Source: CAYSAD01 sp964428955 (GTDB taxonomy: Bacteria > Patescibacteriota > Saccharimonadia > Saccharimonadales > Saccharimonadaceae). Taken from it: a DNA stretch of 64,000 nt. Position 1 is the first letter of the stretch, and each line of letters begins with the position of its first letter. The notes below the pieces were generated by a model, which ran no database searches, was not told the origin of the DNA, and saw nothing but the letters and a program-made list of their open reading frames with translations. The stretch spans positions 1-64,000 of the forward strand of contig CAYSAD010000003.1 in the NCBI GenBank assembly GCA_964428955.1. The letters run 5' to 3'. A program made the position numbers and the translations under genes. Positions 55,151-62,917 of this stretch are shown here, in pieces.

Positions 55151-55741
55151 TCACGATACTGATTTCATTTTCGCGACGATTCTATCGACCATATCATCTG
55201 GTTTAGCTGGAAATCTGCGCGCCGTCAGAGGCTGCCAAATACGTCGATATAACTGCTCCAGCTGATCAATCGTAATTTCCGATGATTCGCGGTGCGCAGC
55301 TCGCGCTGCTCGCCATGCGTCAGCTGCAAAATCCGCAATAAAACGATCGGCTTCTATATCCTGGACGACTGCGATTTTCGTCTCAGGATACAGTGGAATG
55401 AGTGATGGCTCGTTTGACGCATCAATCGCGCTAAATCCAGCGTATTCAAAAAACTGACTGTACGTCGGATCGATCGATATGTTAGCCTCGTGACGTAAAA
55501 ATACGTGACGGCTCTGCAAGCTTGGAATTGTCTCTGGTAAATCTATGATGATACGGGTTGTTTGCACTTCGTGACGTTCTACGAGATACCGTTGAAGCGC
55601 AGCGGTCGCCAGCCCACACAGCGAATAGCGCAGCTGAAGCTCCGGCCCAAGAAATTCCGTAAACTTCACTTCTTCCATGAGACCATGCTCGAGTGGGCTC
55701 ACGATATTCTCGGTAATCGCTTTGAGCTCCGTGCTACGCAT
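55151..55741 (-). CDS. Possible papain/transglutaminase-like protein, unknown
   Basis: The 196-residue protein has an LCGLATAALQRYL helix start (Cys42), then RHVFLRHEANISIDPTYSQF (His79 or His84, and Asp91). The Cys-His-Asp order and spacing resemble papain-like or transglutaminase-like folds, where Cys starts a helix and His and Asp lie on following strands. This is pattern-based only. No signal peptide. It follows tyrS by 2 bases and is probably co-translated with it; no tRNA link is known. Confidence 0.5.
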   Translation of the reverse strand: MRSTELKAITENIVSPLEHGLMEEVKFTEFLGPELQLRYSLCGLATAALQRYLVERHEVQTTRIIIDLPETIPSLQSRHVFLRHEANISIDPTYSQFFEYAGFSAIDASNEPSLIPLYPETKIAVVQDIEADRFIADFAADAWRAARAAHRESSEITIDQLEQLYRRIWQPLTARRFPAKPDDMVDRIVAKMKSVS

Positions 55742-55743
55742 AA

Positions 55744-56958
55744 CTACCTTACGAGGACAAAACTGTTTTTGCCTTTTTTGACTAAACTTTTCTCTGTAAT
55801 TGGTGTTATTTCAGATATTTTTTGACCATTTACGGAAATAGCGCCGCTTGCGGCAAGTCGCCGAGCCTCCCCATTACTCGTTGCGTATCTAGCTCTTACC
55901 AATGCGTCGACGGCTGTATCACCAATCGATGCAGTTGGAATTTCGGCCGCCAGTTCGTCGAGATCTGCATCTGATAGACTTGAAAAATCAGCTTGGCCGA
56001 ATAATACACCAGTAACACGCGTCACACTTTCGCAGCGGTCGTTACCATGAACGAGCGTCGTTACCTCGCGCGCAAGCGCTTTCTGGAGTGCTCGTTCTCC
56101 CGGATTGCTGCGATGAGTCTCTATCAGGCTCTGGACTGTCTCACGATCGAGAAGTGTGTATATCTTAATGAAATCCTCGGCTGTTTCGTCGTCAACATTT
56201 AGCCAAAATTGATAGAACTTATAGACACTCGTCTGTTTGGCGTCGAGCCAAATCGCACCACCCTCACTTTTGCCAAATTTTATGCCGGTCGCTTTATTGA
56301 TAATTAGCGGCGCGGTGAAGACGTGCGCCTCTTTACTTTCAAGCCGACGAATCAGTTGTACACCAGCAATACTATTGCCCCACTGATCAGCACCAGCTAG
56401 TTGAAGCGTAGTACCTTTATCACGAAACAAATGCAAGAAGTCATAGCCTTGGATAAGCGAATAACTGAATTCAGCATAGCTGATACCGTCACCCCCTTCG
56501 CCGATACGACTTTTTATAAAATCGCGATCAAGTAGCTGTGTCATGGAGGCATGCTTACCGATGTCACGCAAAAAATCCAGATAATTGATGGCCCTGAACC
56601 AGTCGTAATTATCGACGATCTCAAAGTCACGACCAGCAAAAATGGTTTTATACTCCTCAGCAATAGCGGCTTTATTGCGGGCGATTTCTTCTAGTGTTTT
56701 TAAATCACGCTCTTGTTTTTTGCCATCGGGATCACCGATCATACCAGTGGCGCCACCAACTAGCAAAATAGCTTTATGGCCATGGTCGATAAACTGCCGG
56801 ACCATCATAGCTGCAGCCAGATTACCGATCGTCATGCTGCTGGCACTTGGATCGACACCGAAGTAAAAAGTAATCGGCTCGCCATCAAGCACCGATAAAT
56901 CAGGGTAGGTCGTCTGGTTTACAAAACCACGCCACTGTAGCTCTTCGGATAGTTTCAT
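55744..56958 (-). CDS. tyrS: Tyrosyl-tRNA synthetase
   Basis: The 404-residue class I synthetase has TFYFGVDPSASSMTIGNL (HIGH region), the QLAGADQWGNS motif, KFGKSEGGAIWLD (KMSKS loop) and a C-terminal S4 domain (EARRLAASGAISVNGQKI). The start at 56958 is 7 bases after an extended -10, so the mRNA is probably leaderless. It is divergent from the penicillin-binding protein gene. Confidence 0.97.
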   Translation of the reverse strand: MKLSEELQWRGFVNQTTYPDLSVLDGEPITFYFGVDPSASSMTIGNLAAAMMVRQFIDHGHKAILLVGGATGMIGDPDGKKQERDLKTLEEIARNKAAIAEEYKTIFAGRDFEIVDNYDWFRAINYLDFLRDIGKHASMTQLLDRDFIKSRIGEGGDGISYAEFSYSLIQGYDFLHLFRDKGTTLQLAGADQWGNSIAGVQLIRRLESKEAHVFTAPLIINKATGIKFGKSEGGAIWLDAKQTSVYKFYQFWLNVDDETAEDFIKIYTLLDRETVQSLIETHRSNPGERALQKALAREVTTLVHGNDRCESVTRVTGVLFGQADFSSLSDADLDELAAEIPTASIGDTAVDALVRARYATSNGEARRLAASGAISVNGQKISEITPITEKSLVKKGKNSFVLVR

Positions 56959-56965
56959 TGGCGTT

Positions 56966-56971
56966 ATTATA
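56966..56971 (-). promoter_or_regulatory. Extended -10 of tyrS (leaderless)
   Basis: TGCTATAAT on the minus strand (hexamer 56966-56971), 7 bases before the ATG. The -35 is weak, as expected for a TGn promoter. Confidence 0.6.
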
Positions 56972-57008
56972 GCAGAAAATGCGCTACTGCCGCTGCCGAA
57001 AGTAATGT

Positions 57009-57014
57009 ATAATA
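57009..57014 (+). promoter_or_regulatory. -10 element of the PBP gene
   Basis: Consensus TATAAT on the plus strand. An upstream in-frame ATG (57005) overlaps it and cannot be the start. The transcription start is predicted near 57021. A weak -35 CTGCCG lies 16 bp upstream. Confidence 0.55.
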
Positions 57015-57046
57015 GGGGACAATATTGCTTATGGGAAATTACACAC

Positions 57047-59656
57047 GTGCCGAAACGAAGATCTCCGCGTAAATTGAATGTCTATACTAATTTGTCTCAT
57101 CGCAGACGAACCAAGAAAGACAGTGCTGCCCGTAAGAAGGCCGAGTACCTAGCTAGTCTACCGAAACATCCCGTCAAGCGGATGTTCTACCGCATGCACC
57201 CGAAACGTTTTTTCGGTTATTGGTTTTCAAAACGCGGGGCAGTAATGGCTCTGAAAATTGCCGGTATTGGCATTCTCCTGGTCTTCTTGATGGTCGGTGC
57301 ACTGTTTGCCTATTACCGCAAAGACCTCGACCAAATCCGCCCAGGTGAGATTGCTAAACGTGTTCAAACGACCGTCACTACTTATACCGATCGCAACGGT
57401 GTGGTGCTCTGGGAAGACAAAGGTGATGGCAACTATAAACTCGTGGTCAATGGCGACGAGATTAATGACAACATGAAAAAAGCCACCGTGGCAATTGAAG
57501 ATAAGGATTTCTATAAACATCACGGCATTAGTATTACCGGTACGGTGAGGGCGGCGATCAATAACGCCACCGGTGGTAGTACACAGGGTGGATCAACATT
57601 GACACAACAACTCGTTAAGCAAGTCTTTTTCGCCGATCAGTCACAAGATCGCGGTCTCGGTGGTATTCCCCGTAAAATCAAGGAGTTAATCCTAGCCATT
57701 GAAGTCGAACGAATGTATGATAAAGACCAAATTCTTGATTTATACCTCAATGAATCACCGTACGGTGGTCGGCGTAATGGCGTCGAGTCGGCTGCCCAGA
57801 CGTACTTTAAGACCTCGGCAAAAAAGCTAACCTTACCACAAGCCGCGCTCCTAGCCGCTATTCCGCAAAACCCATCCGTCTACGACCCATACAATACAGG
57901 CGGCAACGATCTATTGATTGCCCGTCAGCACAAGGTACTAGATAACATGGCCGAACAAGGTATGATTACTCAAGCCCAAGCCGACGACGCCAAGAAAGTT
58001 GCGATTCTGGATTCGCTTGTACCAGAAGCAAGCCAATACGAGAACATAAAAGCACCGCACTTCGTGCAGATGGTCCGATCGGAACTTGAGACCGAACTTG
58101 GCAAGGCCACCGTCGGCAAAGGCGGATTGACGGTCAAAACAACGCTCGATTACCGCGTCCAGAAAAAACTAGAGGGCGCAATGACCGATATGTTTAATTC
58201 GTATGTACCTGCCTATGCTGGCTTCACTAACGGCGCCGGTACCGTGGAGGATACCCAAACTGGACAAATCATCGCCATGCTCGGTAGTCGTAATTTCAAA
58301 TACCCTGGTTTTGGCCAAGACAACGCCGCCACTGCGTTCATCCAACCTGGTTCAAGCATCAAACCGCTGGTTTACGCTACGTTATTCCAAGACAAAGGTA
58401 AAAACGAACGCAACTACGGCAGTGGGAGTATTCTGAGTGACGAACCGATCGATTCGATCTATGGCGCGCATCTGCAAAACGCTGACCACCGTTTCGAAGG
58501 CAGCATTCCGATTCGCCGTGCATTAGCTGAATCACGTAACATTCCAGCCGTTAAGGCCATGTACATTTCCGGTGTCCAGCCAACGCTTGCAAAAATCCGA
58601 GACGCTGGTGATTCGTCCTATTGTACCCAAGGCCAAGAAAAGCAAGCTGGGTTGTCATCGGCTATCGGTGGTTGTGGTACACGTCAGGTCGATCACGTCA
58701 ACGCATTTTCGACCTTAGCTCGCAATGGTCAGTACATACCGCAAAGTTCAATTCTTGAAGTAAAAAACTCTGAAGGTAAAACATTAAAGAAGTATGAAAA
58801 ACCAACCGGAAAAGAAGTTTTTGACCCACAGTCTACCTACATCGTCGATGACATTCTGAGTGATCCAGTAGCCCGTAGTGGCACGTTCGGCAACATTACG
58901 ACCGGTTTCGTCGTACCTGGCGCGAAAACCGCCACCAAGACTGGTACGACCGACCTTGGCGGTCAGGCCAAAGACCTTTGGATGATGAGCTATAGTCCGG
59001 TACTCGCCATGGGAGTATGGCTTGGTAACTCCGATACGCAAGTCCTGAAAAACGGTAACTCGACTCTGCCTGGCCCGATTATCAGCACTGTCATGGAATA
59101 CGCGCATAACCTCTATAAAAAAGAGGGGAAATATCACGATGGCGAATGGTTTACGCAACCAAAAGGCATCCAAACTATCGGCGGTCAGCTATATCCATCA
59201 TGGTATAACGCAAAACAAGGCATTACTAATGATAAATTAACGTTTGATAAAGTCTCACGCAAGAAGGCGACCAAATGTACGCCAGAAGGCGCCAAGATTG
59301 AAATCGGTGTCAGTAAGTCAACCGACCCGGTCACCGAGAAGACGATCTACCTGGCTCCCGATGGCTATGATACTACCAAGAGTGATGACGTACATAAATG
59401 TAACGACGATACACCGTCGATTCCAACCATCACCCGAACTGGTAATACTATCCATGTAGAAGTTCAAAAAGGTACGTTCAAACTTGATAGCCTCACCGTC
59501 AAGGTTGACGGCAAGACTATCAAGGATATGTCGATCTCGACCAGCGGTACCTATGATGTCGACTATACGTTCAGTGGCGGTAGCGAAGTAACCGTCAGTG
59601 CTACCGTAACCGATAAAGGCTACTACTCAGCCAGCGCTAGCAACAAATTACACTAA
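57047..59656 (+). CDS. Class A penicillin-binding protein (PBP1A type)
   Basis: About 869 residues from GTG 57047; the open frame extends upstream only through the promoter. It has a basic cytoplasmic start (PKRRSPRKLNVYTN), a membrane helix (about 66-88), a glycosyltransferase domain (AIEDKDFYKHHG, GGSTLTQQLVKQVFF, NESPYGG) and a transpeptidase domain with SSIK (Ser about 436), SRN (ESRNIPAV) and KTGTT (about 631). A Ser/Thr/Lys-rich beta region of about 150 residues ends the protein. It polymerises and crosslinks peptidoglycan. Its stop overlaps that of the convergent PIN/TRAM gene by 3 bases. Confidence 0.93.
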   Translation: MPKRRSPRKLNVYTNLSHRRRTKKDSAARKKAEYLASLPKHPVKRMFYRMHPKRFFGYWFSKRGAVMALKIAGIGILLVFLMVGALFAYYRKDLDQIRPGEIAKRVQTTVTTYTDRNGVVLWEDKGDGNYKLVVNGDEINDNMKKATVAIEDKDFYKHHGISITGTVRAAINNATGGSTQGGSTLTQQLVKQVFFADQSQDRGLGGIPRKIKELILAIEVERMYDKDQILDLYLNESPYGGRRNGVESAAQTYFKTSAKKLTLPQAALLAAIPQNPSVYDPYNTGGNDLLIARQHKVLDNMAEQGMITQAQADDAKKVAILDSLVPEASQYENIKAPHFVQMVRSELETELGKATVGKGGLTVKTTLDYRVQKKLEGAMTDMFNSYVPAYAGFTNGAGTVEDTQTGQIIAMLGSRNFKYPGFGQDNAATAFIQPGSSIKPLVYATLFQDKGKNERNYGSGSILSDEPIDSIYGAHLQNADHRFEGSIPIRRALAESRNIPAVKAMYISGVQPTLAKIRDAGDSSYCTQGQEKQAGLSSAIGGCGTRQVDHVNAFSTLARNGQYIPQSSILEVKNSEGKTLKKYEKPTGKEVFDPQSTYIVDDILSDPVARSGTFGNITTGFVVPGAKTATKTGTTDLGGQAKDLWMMSYSPVLAMGVWLGNSDTQVLKNGNSTLPGPIISTVMEYAHNLYKKEGKYHDGEWFTQPKGIQTIGGQLYPSWYNAKQGITNDKLTFDKVSRKKATKCTPEGAKIEIGVSKSTDPVTEKTIYLAPDGYDTTKSDDVHKCNDDTPSIPTITRTGNTIHVEVQKGTFKLDSLTVKVDGKTIKDMSISTSGTYDVDYTFSGGSEVTVSATVTDKGYYSASASNKLH

Positions 59657-60537
59657 TCGTTCTGGTGATTAACTAGTTCGATCAACGATGCTTCACGCTG
59701 AGATGATGTCTTTGGGCGCTTTGGAGACGGACTGGTCGGCTTCGCAAGTCGACGCGGCTGCTGATCTTTTACTACTGCCCTAGACGGCTTCTTCTTACGG
59801 CCAATTGGGCTGGTAGTACTTTCCGCAACCTTAGCAGCTGGTTTATGAGCACCGGCCAATTTGGCAAACATCATCTTACCCGCTGCCGTCTGCAGACTAC
59901 GAATGAATTCTACCTCAACCGCCGAACCGATAAACTTATTGGCTTGCTCTACTACCACCATCGTGCCGTCTTCCAGGTAACCAACGGCTTGATGAGTATC
60001 CTGCCCTTTTTGTAACAAATGAATGGTGGTCGTTTCTCCAGGTAGATATAAAGCGCGCAATTGTTTAGCCAGCTCGTTGACGTTCAACACCGCGATGCCT
60101 TCGACTTGCGCGACTTTGTTGAGATTGAAGTCAATTGTACAAATAGCACCGCTATGCTCTTTGGCAAGCTTTAAAAGACGTTCATCGACACCCTCTTCAG
60201 CCTTGCTACCATCTTGCAAGACTTCAACGCTGACCGTCGTCATCTTCTGCAGTTCGGCCACAACATCGAGGCCATGGCGAGCTCGCGCCCGCTTGTCATG
60301 ATCGGCGTTATCAGCCAAAAATTGCAGCTCACCGACGACACTGCGTGGAATCACCAGCGTATCACCAATGAAGCCCGACTGCGCGACGGCAATGATTCGA
60401 CCGTCAATAAGCACCGACGTGTCGACAAAGATTGGTCGAGTACCGGTCTTCACGATTGGTTTGTTTTGATTTTGAGCCAACATATACGTTAGCTCGGCTA
60501 ATACTACGATAAGTAGTACGATTATTAATGTATCCAT
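59653..60537 (-). CDS. PIN/TRAM-domain protein (YacL-like)
   Basis: The 294-residue protein has an N-terminal membrane helix (about 2-20), a PIN nuclease domain (FVDTSVLIDGR, with conserved Asp39, then RHGLDVV and TIDFNLNKVA), a TRAM domain (about 165-225: HQAVGYLEDGTMVVVEQANKF) and a basic Ser/Pro/Lys-rich tail (about 235-294). PIN domains are Mg-dependent ribonucleases and TRAM binds RNA. Membrane-anchored relatives follow radA in Firmicutes, as here. Full YacL proteins have more membrane helices; only one is seen here. Confidence 0.88.
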   Translation of the reverse strand: MDTLIIVLLIVVLAELTYMLAQNQNKPIVKTGTRPIFVDTSVLIDGRIIAVAQSGFIGDTLVIPRSVVGELQFLADNADHDKRARARHGLDVVAELQKMTTVSVEVLQDGSKAEEGVDERLLKLAKEHSGAICTIDFNLNKVAQVEGIAVLNVNELAKQLRALYLPGETTTIHLLQKGQDTHQAVGYLEDGTMVVVEQANKFIGSAVEVEFIRSLQTAAGKMMFAKLAGAHKPAAKVAESTTSPIGRKKKPSRAVVKDQQPRRLAKPTSPSPKRPKTSSQREASLIELVNHQND

Positions 60538-60555
60538 TATACTTTTTCTTTCTGA

Positions 60556-61905
60556 CTACTTCACGTAATCGATTAAGGCTTGGCGCAAATCGCGCACGCC
60601 TTTTATAAATGAGTTCTTTTTCGCACCGATTGGTGCGAGCGCTTCGTTGAAGCCCAATTTTTTAGCTTCAGCTACACGCTTCTCGACATTAGTAACGCTA
60701 CGGATTTCGCCACCAAGACCGACTTCGCCAAACACCACCAATCCGTCATCAAGCCTCCGACCGGCAGCCGCACTGGCGATAGCCATTGCCACGGCTAAAT
60801 CCGCCGCCGGGTCACTAACTTTCAACCCACCGACAACATTGATATAAATGTCTTTATCCGATAAATTCAGTTTGGTTCGTCGCTCTAACACAGCGATTAA
60901 CAGATTGAGTCGGTTCAGGTCGAAACCCGAGGCTGTACGTTTAGGATACCCGAAACTGGTCGGATTTACAAGCGCCTGGATCTCTACCAGAATAGGGCGC
61001 GTACCTTCAAGTGTGGCCAGCACTACTGAGCCATCGGCGTTCTGACGTTCGGCCAAAAGCGCCGCTGACGGGTTCTTGACAACCTTAAGCCCTTCTTCCT
61101 CCATCTCAAAAATCGCCGCCTCGTTCGTACTTCCAAAACGATTCTTCGCTGCCCTGACTACTTTGAAGCCACCGTAACGATCACCCTCAAACTGTAAGAC
61201 GACGTCAACGAGATGCTCTAGTACTTTTGGACCGGCGATTGCACCTTCCTTGGTGACGTGCCCGACGAGCACCACGGCCGCACCTGATTCCTTGGCGGCT
61301 CGAATAATGACATTGCTACTGTTAGTAATTTGACTAACCGTACCTGGTGCGCTAGTGATGTCATCAAGACTGAGTGTTTGGATAGAATCAATGATGACGA
61401 GCTTGTACGCCCCACTGCGAATCGTTGCCGCGATATCATCAGCACTCGTACTAGCCACGAAGCTAAGCTGCTCGCTGCCATGCGCGCCAAGCCGCTCGGC
61501 GCGTAACTTCACTTGACTGGCACTCTCTTCACCACTGGCATAGAGTACCGGTATGTTGACAGCAACATGAGCCGTTACTTGTAGTAACAGTGTACTTTTA
61601 CCAATGCCAGGTTGACCAGCAAGCAAGATGACGCCACCAGGAAGTATACCGCCACCGAGTACGGCATTCAAGTCAGCAATGCCTGTATCGAGCCTAGCGA
61701 CGGTTTCACCGGCAGCAATTGATTGCATCGTTCGTACGTCCAATACCCGTCCGCTCGAAGCGCTGCGCGCCACGGCCGACTTTCCACTGGCAATCACCTG
61801 CTCGACGAGCGTATTCCACTCACCGCAGTTCTCACATTTCCCCGTCCATTTACCATAGGTAGCGCCACAGTTTTGACAGGTGAACGATGATTTTGTTTTA
61901 GCCAT
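60556..61905 (-). CDS. radA: DNA repair protein RadA
   Basis: The 449-residue protein has an intact zinc finger (C10, C13, C24, C27), the RecA-like ATPase with Walker A GQPGIGKST, the KNRFG motif (AAKNRFGSTNEAAIF) and a C-terminal Lon-like domain (DLAVAMAIASAA and GEVGLGGEIRSV). RadA drives branch migration in recombination. It keeps zinc-type Cys, so Cys is not avoided genome-wide. A TATACT -10 is 8 bases before the ATG. Confidence 0.97.
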   Translation of the reverse strand: MAKTKSSFTCQNCGATYGKWTGKCENCGEWNTLVEQVIASGKSAVARSASSGRVLDVRTMQSIAAGETVARLDTGIADLNAVLGGGILPGGVILLAGQPGIGKSTLLLQVTAHVAVNIPVLYASGEESASQVKLRAERLGAHGSEQLSFVASTSADDIAATIRSGAYKLVIIDSIQTLSLDDITSAPGTVSQITNSSNVIIRAAKESGAAVVLVGHVTKEGAIAGPKVLEHLVDVVLQFEGDRYGGFKVVRAAKNRFGSTNEAAIFEMEEEGLKVVKNPSAALLAERQNADGSVVLATLEGTRPILVEIQALVNPTSFGYPKRTASGFDLNRLNLLIAVLERRTKLNLSDKDIYINVVGGLKVSDPAADLAVAMAIASAAAGRRLDDGLVVFGEVGLGGEIRSVTNVEKRVAEAKKLGFNEALAPIGAKKNSFIKGVRDLRQALIDYVK

Positions 61906-61913
61906 ATAACTAC

Positions 61914-61919
61914 AGTATA
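61914..61919 (-). promoter_or_regulatory. -10 element of radA (leaderless)
   Basis: TATACT on the minus strand, 8 bases before the radA ATG. The -35 is weak. It lies between radA and the metallopeptidase gene. Confidence 0.45.
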
Positions 61920-61936
61920 CTACGCGCCGCAGTCAT

Positions 61937-62917
61937 CTACGGAGATGGCACTGGCGACAACGTACTATCGATACTGCTGTTTAATGCCTGTGAACGCGAG
62001 TTAACGGCCAAGAGTCGATCTCTTAATTTGTTATATGTATCAATTTCACCGTTAATGGCTGATCGGGTCGTATCCAGCTTGCTGGAACGTGCGTTAAGCG
62101 CGCCGAGTTGGCTCTCGAACTCTGGCCGTGATGAAAACGAACCGTGTTTGACGCGATCATTAAATGACAAAATGTCCGTATTGAGAGTCTGGATGTCGCT
62201 ATTATACTGTTTGGTCTGACTGTTGATTTTCGTGCTGAGTGCTTCGAGTTGGCCGGACAGCTCTTTTGACTCGGCTTCGAGTTGTTTGAAAACGCTAGCG
62301 TACGCCTGATGCAGCGTGGTTACTTTTTGCCGATCGTCAAAATATTGCCTGTAGTAGTCTTCTAACTCAGGACTGAGTTTGGCATATTCCGTACCTAGAA
62401 TCGAATGAAGTTCGTTCAGGCGCTCGCTCGGTTCGGTGCGCTGATAATAATCCATCCGATCTTTCAGACCAGCGTCGTCAAGTTTTTTGTATTCAGCTTC
62501 GAGCAGCAGGTCGACTTTGTTCTTCTCACCCTCACTCAAGCGAGCGTAGGCAGCGTGCAGCATCTCGTGAGCGGCCGTCACCGCTTTGATGCCATTCAAC
62601 GTCTTGTTGGTCACATCATAAACATAAATTCTATCACCGACATAACAGCCTAAAATCGCGCTCTGCTCTTCCTGGCGAGTGCAGTGCTGATTGAAACTCT
62701 GAGCCGTCTCAATGACCGGCTGGCTGGCGTAAAAATCGAATTTACCACCTTTTGACATGCCGCTATTGATAGCTAGGGTTTTGATATTCGCGGATGGCTG
62801 ATATTGCCAGACGATCAATTGATCGGCGATGTATTGTCGGTGGGTAAAAACCCAGGCAGCAGCAATCAGTGAAATGGCCAATACGGCGTAGCCAGCTAAT
62901 CGCCTAGCTTGTTTCAT
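61937..62917 (-). CDS. Membrane-anchored zinc metallopeptidase with coiled coil
   Basis: The 326-residue protein has an N-terminal helix (about 7-25), then a domain with HEMLH (117-121), the HExxH zinc motif. Further Glu and His lie about 35-45 residues on (EPSERLNELH), and one of these Glu could be the third ligand. Residues about 195-310 are a long coiled coil (LEAESKELSGQLEAL, STKINSQTKQYNSDIQ). Three Cys before the motif may be structural. The orientation suggests the peptidase domain is outside. It overlaps clpC by 14 bases. No family name is certain. Confidence 0.72.
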   Translation of the reverse strand: MKQARRLAGYAVLAISLIAAAWVFTHRQYIADQLIVWQYQPSANIKTLAINSGMSKGGKFDFYASQPVIETAQSFNQHCTRQEEQSAILGCYVGDRIYVYDVTNKTLNGIKAVTAAHEMLHAAYARLSEGEKNKVDLLLEAEYKKLDDAGLKDRMDYYQRTEPSERLNELHSILGTEYAKLSPELEDYYRQYFDDRQKVTTLHQAYASVFKQLEAESKELSGQLEALSTKINSQTKQYNSDIQTLNTDILSFNDRVKHGSFSSRPEFESQLGALNARSSKLDTTRSAINGEIDTYNKLRDRLLAVNSRSQALNSSIDSTLSPVPSP

